Of a stretch of DNA of 7,867 bases, positions 1 to 4,977 are shown piece after piece. The stretch spans positions 1-7,867 of the forward strand of contig DAOVWI010000097.1 of NCBI GenBank assembly GCA_030636765.1, read 5' to 3'. Position 1 is the first letter of the stretch; each line of letters opens with the position of its first letter. A program made the translations under genes and the position numbers. The stretch is from Gemmatimonadales bacterium (GTDB lineage Bacteria; Gemmatimonadota; Gemmatimonadetes; Palauibacterales; Palauibacteraceae). The notes under the pieces were generated by a model. It had not been told where the DNA came from and searched no databases. It worked only from the letters and a program-made list of their open reading frames with translations.

Positions 1-1
1 G

Positions 2-901
2 GCCGTCGCGCTCACGGGCCGTGAGCCGGCCGAGCCGGGCAGCACGCCTCAGGCAAGCGATGAGCCCGCAACGACGAGCCCGCGCCAGCCGAACGGGCCG
101 GGGCTTGCTCCTTATCTTCGGGGGCTCTTCTCCGGGGGCACGCTCGCCCTCGAGGCGGTGCTGGCCCTCCGCGACCGGGTGGAGCCCCTCTTCTCCAACG
201 CGAAGGCGGACGGGGCAGCCGCCCTGCCGGATCCCCGGCGCAGCCAGGGGCACACGCTTCTCGACCTCGGAGCCGACGAGTTCACCGTCGGCCGGCCACA
301 CCCGATGATCGACAACGACCTGAGAGTGCAGCGGCTGCGCCAGGAGGCAGCGGACCAAGACGTCGGTCTCATCCTGCTGGACGTCGTGCTCGGCGACGGC
401 GCCCACCCGGATCCGGCCGCGGAGCTGGCCCCGGCGATCGCCGACGCTCTCCGGCCCGACCTGGCCTTCGTGACGATCGTGATCGGAACGGAAGAGGATC
501 CGCAGGGGGTGGAAGCACAGATCGAGCGTCTGGAAGACGCCGGAGCGGCCGTGTTCCGGGACGTCGGCGACGCGGTCGGGTACTCCCTGAACCGGCTGGG
601 TCTGGGCGGTGCGACGGCAGAGAGATCCGAGACGGCCGGTGCGATGCGCGGCCCGACCATCGGTGACTCCGACGAGCCGGCCACGGATTCCGCCGCTGCC
701 GAAGCGACGACCATCGACCACGCCGAGGCTCCGGGCGTAGCGCTGGCGGACCTCGAGGCTCCGGGTGTCATCAACGTCGGTCTCGAGGCCTTCCGGGACG
801 CCCTGGCCCTGCAAGGCGCGGACGTCATCCAGGTGGACTGGCGGCCGCCGGCGGGCGGCGACCGACGACTCATCGAGATTCTGGAGAAGCTGAGGGGGTA
901 G
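2..901 (+). CDS. fdrA: FdrA/AllF family protein, C-terminal part (5' end outside window)
   Basis: The reading frame is open from the left edge without a stop, so about 299 C-terminal residues are seen; E. coli FdrA is about 555. Family hallmarks are LRGLFSGGTL (about 116-145), then HTLLDLGADEF and GRPHPMIDNDLR (about 250-330), and ILLDVVLGDGAHPDPA (about 370-420). The fold is related to the succinyl-CoA synthetase alpha subunit. In E. coli the homologue (renamed AllF) is reported as one of three subunits of oxamate carbamoyltransferase, which releases oxamate and carbamoyl phosphate from oxalurate in allantoin breakdown; transfer of that role here is inference. The segments at residues about 7-35 and 205-255 are Ala/Pro/Glu-rich and probably disordered linkers. 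The final part, with INVGLEAF and VDWRPPAGGD, is a typical C-terminal tail. A GTG at 158 lies inside the conserved region and is not the true start. The gene is followed after 4 bases by ylbE, implying one operon. Confidence 0.9.
   Translation, partial: AVALTGREPAEPGSTPQASDEPATTSPRQPNGPGLAPYLRGLFSGGTLALEAVLALRDRVEPLFSNAKADGAAALPDPRRSQGHTLLDLGADEFTVGRPHPMIDNDLRVQRLRQEAADQDVGLILLDVVLGDGAHPDPAAELAPAIADALRPDLAFVTIVIGTEEDPQGVEAQIERLEDAGAAVFRDVGDAVGYSLNRLGLGGATAERSETAGAMRGPTIGDSDEPATDSAAAEATTIDHAEAPGVALADLEAPGVINVGLEAFRDALALQGADVIQVDWRPPAGGDRRLIEILEKLRG
892..896 (+). promoter_or_regulatory. Ribosome binding site for the ylbE-type gene
   Basis: GAGGG lies inside the last codons of fdrA, 9 bases before the GTG at 906. 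It supports that GTG as the start and indicates that translation of the two genes is coupled. Confidence 0.6.
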
Positions 902-905
902 CGAA

Positions 906-2147
906 GTGGACGTTGCGGACGCGAACCGAACGGCCGTGGAGCGAATGATGTCCGCCCGGCCGATGCTGCAAACCGTGGCCACGGCCGGTGAGGCAATCCC
1001 GGGAATGCACGACCGGCTCCTCCTGCACGCCGGACCGCCCATCGAGTGGGAGCGGATGTCGGGCCCCCTTCGGGGAGCCGTGATCGGCGCCGTGTTGTTC
1101 GAGGGATGGACGGACGATGAGGAGGAAGCGGCCCGGCTCGCCGAGAGCGGTGAGGTCGAATTCGCGCCTTGTCACCACCACGGCGCCGTGGGGCCGATGG
1201 CGGGAGTGATCTCGCCTTCGATGGCCGTCTACGTCGTCGAGAACGTCACGCACGGAAACCGGTCCTTCTCGAACCTGAACGAGGGGTACGGGAAGGTGCT
1301 CCGCTACGGCGCCTACAGCTCGGAAGTCCTCGATCGCCTGCGGTGGATGAACGACGTGATGGCACCACTGCTCCTCGAGGCCCTGTCGGAGTCCGAGGGA
1401 CTGGACATTCGAGCGCTCCTCGCCGAGGCGCTGCACATGGGGGACGAGGGGCACAACCGAAACAAGGCGGGCTCCGTTCTCTTCCTCAAGCTCCTGGCGC
1501 CGTTCCTCGCGCGCGTGGCGCCCGACCCGACGGTGGCGGCGGCGGTGCTCGGCTTCATCGGGGAGAACGCGCTCAGCGTCCTCAACCCCGTGATGGCCGC
1601 GTGCAAGGCCATGGCCGACGCCGCCCACGGCGTCGAGGGCAGCACCATCGTGACGGCGATGGCCCGCAACGGGACCGATTTCGGTATTCGCGTAAGCGGC
1701 ATCGGCGACCGTTGGTTCACGGCCCCGGCGGGAACGCCCGAAGGCCTCTACTTCAGCGGTTTCTCGAGCGCGGACGCCAACCCCGACATCGGCGACAGCA
1801 CGATCACCGAGACGGCCGGAATCGGGGGATTCGCGATGGCAGCGGCCCCCGCGATCGTGAGCTTCGTTAGCGGCGTCCCATCTGACGCGACGAACGCGAC
1901 TCTCGAGATGTACGAGATCACCGTAGCCGAGCACGAGCACTTTACGATCCCATCGCTCGATTTCCGGGGAACGCCGACGGGCATCGACATCCGGTCGGTG
2001 GTCGAGCTCGGCATCACCCCTCGAATCAACACGGGAATCGCCCACAGGGAGGCCGGCATCGGACAGGTGGGCGCCGGGCTCGTTCGTCCACCGTCGGAGA
2101 TCTTCGAGGAGGCGCTGTTGGCGTTCGCCGAGAAGCGCGGAATCTAG
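906..2147 (+). CDS. ylbE: DUF1116 protein, YlbE/AllG type (oxamate carbamoyltransferase subunit candidate)
   Basis: A complete protein of 413 residues, close to E. coli YlbE (about 419). It resembles YlbE along its whole length: LLHAGPPIEWERMSGPLRGA near residues 39-58, VLFEGW, the histidine-rich PCHHHGAVGPMAGV (about 88-101), VVENVTHGNR, GDEGHNRN, TAMARNGTDFGIRVSG, WFTAPAGTPEGLYF, GDSTITETAGIGG, and ITPRINTGIAHREAGIGQ close to the C-terminus. E. coli YlbE (AllG) is reported to form oxamate carbamoyltransferase with FdrA (AllF) and YlbF (AllH). The conserved His/Asn/Glu clusters are plausible active-site positions, but I cannot assign catalytic residues. The start is GTG at 906, supported by the GAGGG site and by alignment of the N-terminus. 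The stop overlaps that of a minus-strand gene by 4 bases. The allH and carbamate kinase genes are not seen, so the substrate remains inferred. Confidence 0.93.
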   Translation: MDVADANRTAVERMMSARPMLQTVATAGEAIPGMHDRLLLHAGPPIEWERMSGPLRGAVIGAVLFEGWTDDEEEAARLAESGEVEFAPCHHHGAVGPMAGVISPSMAVYVVENVTHGNRSFSNLNEGYGKVLRYGAYSSEVLDRLRWMNDVMAPLLLEALSESEGLDIRALLAEALHMGDEGHNRNKAGSVLFLKLLAPFLARVAPDPTVAAAVLGFIGENALSVLNPVMAACKAMADAAHGVEGSTIVTAMARNGTDFGIRVSGIGDRWFTAPAGTPEGLYFSGFSSADANPDIGDSTITETAGIGGFAMAAAPAIVSFVSGVPSDATNATLEMYEITVAEHEHFTIPSLDFRGTPTGIDIRSVVELGITPRINTGIAHREAGIGQVGAGLVRPPSEIFEEALLAFAEKRGI

Positions 2148-2398
2148 CCGATGATGATCCGGAGGAATCGAGCAATCGGGCGGCCGAACGCGGCGAGAAT
2201 GAGCATCAGCCACAGGAACATCCCCCCGCCCACGCCAATCCAGCCCGCGCGGCTGGTCGGCGTCTCGGCCCTCAACCAGAAGAGCAACCCGCCGCCGATC
2301 ACGGTGATGAGCAGAAGAAGGGCGAGCCTGGAAAGCCTGTCTCTCAGGTCGTCCCTACCAGCGAGAGAGCGATCAACCGCCGAGCCGGCACTTGCCAT
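2144..2398 (-). CDS. Small hypothetical membrane protein, two transmembrane helices
   Basis: I do not recognise a family. From the ATG at 2398 it encodes 84 residues: a polar, arginine-rich N-terminus (RSLAGRDDLRDRLSR), a first hydrophobic helix (LALLLLITVIGGGLLFWL), a short loop (RAETPTSRAG) and a second helix (WIGVGGGMFLWLMLILAAF), ending in RPIARFLRIIIG. This start has GGAAG 8 bases upstream and overlaps the preceding pilin-like gene by 26 bases. An ATG at 2443 would add 15 acidic residues (VEEVEVEGPEAEG), but these look like a frame-shifted reading of the glycine-rich repeat of the pilin gene, and the overlap would grow to 71 bases. The stop lies in a CTAG shared with the ylbE stop. The order on the strand suggests co-transcription with the pilin-like gene. 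The function is unknown. Confidence 0.65.
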   Translation of the reverse strand: MASAGSAVDRSLAGRDDLRDRLSRLALLLLITVIGGGLLFWLRAETPTSRAGWIGVGGGMFLWLMLILAAFGRPIARFLRIIIG

Positions 2399-2717
2399 CC
2401 CTTCCGCTTCCGGGCCCTCCACTTCCACTTCTTCCACTGCCATAACCGTTCCCGTTTCCGCGTCCGTACCCGTAACCTCGTCCGGTCTGCCAACCGCGCG
2501 GCGTGCCCCTGGAAGCGTCCCCGCCGGTGGACGTCGTGGCGGCGACGCAGTCTCCCGCCCCGCCGTACGCCCCGTTGACGCTCCTGGACCAAACCATCAT
2601 GCCGACTGTAAAAGCGAGAGCGAGCAGGATGATGACGAGCACGTACTCAGTCGTGTCCTGCCCGTCTTCGGAGCGGCCGGCTCTCCGGCCCGTCAAGCTT
2701 AGGGGTTCCACGGTCAT
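2373..2717 (-). CDS. Flp/type IVb pilin-like protein with Gly/Arg-rich C-terminal tail
   Basis: 114 residues. The segment EDG-QDTTEYVLVIILLA matches the class IVb prepilin pattern: Gly19 (processing site), then Glu at mature position 5 and Tyr at 6, leading into a hydrophobic helix (about 26-43). Flp pilins are cut by a TadV/PilD-type peptidase and assemble into Tad pili. Flp pilins are usually only 50-70 residues. Here the helix is followed by a soluble part and a low-complexity tail (about 78-108) of Gly, Arg, Ser, Asn and Tyr. Cys57 and Cys110 flank this tail and could form a disulfide. The ATG at 2717 has AGGAG 12 bases upstream, a rather long spacing. No other Tad genes are visible, so it could be an orphan pilin, a minor pseudopilin or another short anchored surface protein. 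The 3' end overlaps the next small membrane gene. Confidence 0.6.
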   Translation of the reverse strand: MTVEPLSLTGRRAGRSEDGQDTTEYVLVIILLALAFTVGMMVWSRSVNGAYGGAGDCVAATTSTGGDASRGTPRGWQTGRGYGYGRGNGNGYGSGRSGSGGPGSGRDGKCRLGG

Positions 2718-2815
2718 GCGGCCAGGCGGCTCCTGTCCCTCCAGACGACGGCGGTGCGTTCGGGTACGGTCAGGACACCGCTCCTATGCAAAGGCCATGC
2801 TCGGACTGCACTTAG

Positions 2816-2835
2816 TGGACGCACCTATCCGTCCA
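2816..2835. repeat. Short inverted repeat upstream of the pilin-like gene
   Basis: TGGACG and CGTCCA form perfect 6-base arms around an 8-base centre, about 100 bases before the pilin-like ATG. On the minus strand the same bases contain GG-N10-GC, the spacing of a sigma-54 promoter, but the flanking bases fit the consensus poorly. It may be an operator, an RNA hairpin or chance. Confidence 0.3.
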
Positions 2836-2932
2836 TCAAGGCAGGTTATGGGATTGGGCGTAGCGGCCAGGCTCCGGAGGTGGGCGCTGAGTTTCCGTGG
2901 TGCTTCGTCTCAGCCACAACCCGGTGGGCTGC

Positions 2933-3073
2933 TCAACGGGTGAACCAGTCGATCAGCCACGTAATCCGGGCCACCAAAGCATCGACCTTGCCGGACGCCA
3001 GCAGTCCTCCCGCGATGACGAGGGCGAACAGCAGGCCGATGATTCCGAGATCTCGGAAGCCTTCCTTCCTCAC
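2933..3073 (-). CDS. Hypothetical 46-residue membrane peptide
   Basis: This small gene starts at GTG (3073) and ends at TGA (2933-2935). The GTG overlaps the TGA of the upstream 44-codon gene in a GTGA junction, the classic arrangement for translational coupling. The peptide begins MRKEGFRDLG, then has a hydrophobic helix (IIGLLFALVIAGGLLA, about residues 11-26), and ends with a possibly amphipathic segment (KVDALVARITWLIDWFTR). The basic N-terminus followed by one helix suggests N-in insertion in the inner membrane. Most third codon positions are G or C, as in the neighbouring real genes. I know no family for it. It may work with the 44-residue peptide as a pair. No signal links it to the metal genes upstream or the pilin-like gene downstream apart from the shared strand. 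Confidence 0.55.
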   Translation of the reverse strand: MRKEGFRDLGIIGLLFALVIAGGLLASGKVDALVARITWLIDWFTR

Positions 3074-3204
3074 GGCACCAGCGGAAGACCCGGGAATGGG
3101 TAGGCGGACCCCTTAATGGCATATAGAAAGAACCAGAGCACGGCCAAGGTCGGGCCCAAAAGCAAGAAAAGCAGCCTCTTGTTCCACCAGTCCATAACAG
3201 CCAT
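3070..3204 (-). CDS. Hypothetical 44-residue membrane peptide
   Basis: It reads MAVMDWWNKRLLFLLLGP and then TLAVLWFFLYAIKGS, ending with a proline-rich tail (AYPFPGLPLVP). There is a single strongly hydrophobic helix at about residues 10-30, preceded by Trp-Trp-Asn-Lys-Arg at the likely membrane interface. The ATG at 3204 has GAGGG 11 bases upstream and a second copy only 2 bases upstream. The fourth codon, ATG at 3195, is an equally reasonable start because the nearer GAGGG is 11 bases from it. The stop TGA overlaps the GTG start of the 46-codon gene. No homologous family is recognised. The support is the coupled junction, the clear membrane segment and the ribosome binding site; without database hits it stays tentative. 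Confidence 0.5.
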   Translation of the reverse strand: MAVMDWWNKRLLFLLLGPTLAVLWFFLYAIKGSAYPFPGLPLVP

Positions 3205-3401
3205 CGCCCTCGCGGCCCTCGTCTCTGGAACTCACCACTACGGAGGGACAAGGAAGATTCGTGCCGCCCGGGCTCCGGCGGCCGTGGGGCGTATGCCTAT
3301 CTACAACCGTCAACACGAGATGAGGCGCTTCTCCTCTCACCTGCTCGAACGAGATTCGGAGGTGCGCCGAGAAGTGGACGAGCCACGCCCCACGAGCGAG
3401 A

Positions 3402-4289
3402 CTAGCCGGCCAGCATCCCCTCTGCGATTCGGGCGAAACGGTCGGCGTCGAACTGCGGACCCTCACGATCGAACTCGACGGCATGAGCGTCTTCGTAGTA
3501 GTCCGGCGGCGGAGGGCTCGCTCCCTCCCAGCGGACTCCGGGCTCGAAGAGCATGAAGATCCCCGCGCACGGTCCGGTCAATGAGAGCATCTCGGCGTAC
3601 GGCTCGACCAACGCCCCATGTTCATCCCAGAAGTGTGATGCTCGTGGGTCATGGACGAGCCCGGCAACGCGCTCCACGTGCTTCTCCCGGGCGCCGTTGC
3701 GGGGCACCCACAGCACGTACACGGCCAGGCCCGGATCGTCCTTCCTCTCTAGAAGCTTCTTCTGTGTTTCGGAGGCCCCCCGAAGACATCCCCCTCAGGT
3801 GGGCGCGACCAGCATGAGGAGACGGACCTTGTCGGCGTCGGCGTTGAAAGCGCTCTTGAGCGGCTCCCCACGCTCGTCCAGCGACACGTAGTCGGGCGCC
3901 GCCATGTCGTCAGGCACAGCGCCGACCGACGCGTAGAGCCGGTCCGATACGAGGTTGAGGATCAGCGCGCTGATCCACAGCGCGGCCGAGGCCCACAGGA
4001 TGATTCTGGTCACGCGGCCCCCCGCGACACGGCCTGACGGGACTGGGCATGCATCGCCCTCTTTCACCCCGCGACGGCGGTAGGTGACCCAGAAGGCGAG
4101 GCCGAGGAGCACCAACGAGGCACCCAGCAGATACCCCCGGTACGGCTTGATCCCGGCGGCCAGGATCATTCCGTTCACCCCCAGCAGCGTGAGGGCCAGA
4201 GGACCGACGCAGCAGAGGCTTGCGGCCATGCTGGTAGCGGCGGCCGCCGCCCCTCCGAAGGCAGAGCCCAACTCGAGCTTTCGTGCCAA
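3402..4289 (-). CDS. MerT-like membrane protein fused to a thioredoxin-like domain; candidate selenoprotein (TGA = Sec165)
   Basis: Read through the TGA at 3795-3797, the frame gives 295 residues. Residues 1-115 are MerT-like: helix 1 carries SLCCVGPL with the vicinal Cys26-Cys27 pair used by MerT to take Hg(II), helix 2 is about 52-68, a basic loop (RRRGVKEGDACP) holds Cys81, and helix 3 is about 95-114. The positive-inside rule puts this loop in the cytoplasm and the C-terminal domain outside. Residues about 120-295 look thioredoxin-like: RLLMLVAPT, then UGGC (165-168), LRGASETQKKLL, then YVLWVPRN and DPRASHFWDEHG. The TGA falls exactly on the expected first Cys of CxxC, and clean coding continues for 130 codons to TAG. 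A SECIS-like hairpin follows. The start is TTG at 4289 with AGGGA 5 bases upstream; it places Cys26-27 where MerT has its pair (24-25). Proposed role: envelope handling of mercury or a related thiophilic metal, with a redox selenol. The alternative is a nonsense-mutated gene. Confidence 0.82.
3765..3797 (-). promoter_or_regulatory. Recoded UGA with bacterial SECIS-like hairpin
   Basis: After the UGA (3797-3795) come 7 bases up to 3788, then a stem. TGT (3788-3786) pairs with ACA (3767-3765), C3785 is a single bulge, and TTCGG (3784-3780) pairs with CCGAA (3772-3768), closing a 7-base loop GGGGCCT (3779-3773). The loop starts 15 bases after the UGA; in E. coli fdhF the figure is about 17, with loop AGGUCU. 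A G in the first loop positions and a bulged pyrimidine in the 5' arm are features of bacterial SECIS elements, which recruit SelB with Sec-tRNA. The fold was made by eye, so its energy was not calculated. Function requires selA, selB, selC and selD elsewhere in the genome. Confidence 0.7.
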
Positions 4290-4485
4290 CGATGTCCCTA
4301 TTGTCGTGAGTTCAGGAATTCGGCCATGTACGATCTTGGACAGCGGAAACGCCCTTCGGGTTGGCCGGGCCGCATATCGACTCAGTGCTCGCCGTGTGCA
4401 ATCTTGAGCGGATGAGCCTACCTGACGCCACCAGATCTCGCTCCTACGCTGGAGCCCGCCCTAACGTCGTCGTCAGTGCCGAGCG
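4290..4485. promoter_or_regulatory. Divergent intergenic region between the MerT-type and arsC genes
   Basis: These 196 bases must hold the promoters for both divergent genes. I found no convincing -35/-10 pair, no MerR-type long palindrome and no ArsR-type operator by eye. A small imperfect hairpin lies near 4349-4363 (AACGCCCTTCGGGTT). A 9-codon frame starting ATG (minus strand, 4327) and ending TAG (4298-4300) lies just before the MerT-type start; it is probably chance, though a leader peptide cannot be excluded. Confidence 0.4.
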
Positions 4486-4977
4486 ATGAGCTCCAGGCCA
4501 GACTGGTCCGACACCGCCCGGACGATCCGCGCGCACCGGCCGCGGCACGTGCTCTTCCTGTGCGTGGCGAACTCAGCCCGCAGCCAGATGGCCGAGGGAA
4601 TCGCACGGCTCCTCGCGCCCGAAGGAGTGCGCGTCTCGTCCGCCGGCTCCGAGCCGTCCAGGATTCACGCGTGGGCCATCCGGTCCCTGGAGGAGATCGG
4701 GATCGATGCCTCCGGTCAGCGCTCGAAGGGCCTGGACGAGATCGAGGGACCCGTGGACGCCGTGATCACGCTGTGCGCCGAAGAGGTGTGCCCGGCCTGG
4801 CTCGGCGACGCCGTCCGGGCTCACTGGCCACTGCCGGATCCTGCAGCCGTGACCGGATCCGAGGAGGAGATCCTGGGTTCCTTCCGCGCGGTTCGCGACG
4901 AGTTGCGCACGCACCTGGGGGTGCTGTTCGGCAGCGGCTCGATGGTCGGACCGGGACCCGGAACGGAGGAGCGCTAG
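4486..4977 (+). CDS. arsC: ArsC-type arsenate reductase (low-molecular-weight phosphatase fold, thioredoxin-coupled type)
   Basis: 163 residues. HVLFLCVANSARSQMAEG (21-38) contains the CX5R phosphatase loop: nucleophile Cys26 and Arg32. LPDPA places the general acid at Asp118. ITLCAEEVCP supplies Cys97 and Cys102, the resolving pair of the thioredoxin-coupled ArsC family (B. subtilis Cys10, 82 and 89), which reduces arsenate to arsenite through a Cys relay. The two resolving cysteines here are 5 apart rather than 7. The N-terminal extension before the core beta strand is about 20 residues, and the C-terminus is Gly/Pro-rich. The start is ATG at 4486 with only a weak upstream site (CCGAG). It is divergent from the MerT-thioredoxin gene and convergent with the RND pump, sharing a CTAG at the stops. 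No arsenite exporter or ArsR is in view. A protein-tyrosine phosphatase role is the alternative, but the Cys pair argues for ArsC. Confidence 0.88.
   Translation: MSSRPDWSDTARTIRAHRPRHVLFLCVANSARSQMAEGIARLLAPEGVRVSSAGSEPSRIHAWAIRSLEEIGIDASGQRSKGLDEIEGPVDAVITLCAEEVCPAWLGDAVRAHWPLPDPAAVTGSEEEILGSFRAVRDELRTHLGVLFGSGSMVGPGPGTEER

Noticed and set aside
158..901. GTG at 158 as the fdrA start
   Set aside because: The conserved LRGLFSGGTL motif lies upstream of it in the same frame, which is open to the window edge.
112..996. 294-codon minus-strand frame opposite fdrA
   Set aside because: Ser/Arg/Ala-rich shadow, no domain, opposite clear FdrA motifs.
870..2213. 447-codon minus-strand frame opposite ylbE
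   Set aside because: Complement shadow of a conserved gene in high-GC DNA; the composition (Arg, His, Asp, Val) is typical of such antisense frames.
2886..2914. Inverted repeat GCTGAG/CTCAGC after the 46-codon gene as a terminator
   Set aside because: The loop is 17 bases long and no T-run follows on the minus strand.
2718..2932. Possible c-di-GMP (GEMM) riboswitch before the pilin-like gene
   Set aside because: Only short fragments resembling its conserved bases could be found, on the wrong strand or in the wrong order.
2754..3116. 120-codon plus-strand frame over the micro-gene region
   Set aside because: No ribosome binding site or recognisable domain; Ser/Arg/Pro-rich; opposite frames show clean membrane helices with a coupled junction.
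3113..3484. 123-codon minus-strand frame bridging the end of the selenoprotein and the 44-codon gene
   Set aside because: Starts inside the selenoprotein gene in another frame and shows no domain or membrane pattern.
3795..4289. Complete 164-residue MerT-like protein ending at the TGA
   Set aside because: It would end in the middle of a thioredoxin beta strand, just before the active-site motif, while the same frame continues with intact coding sequence and a SECIS-like hairpin.
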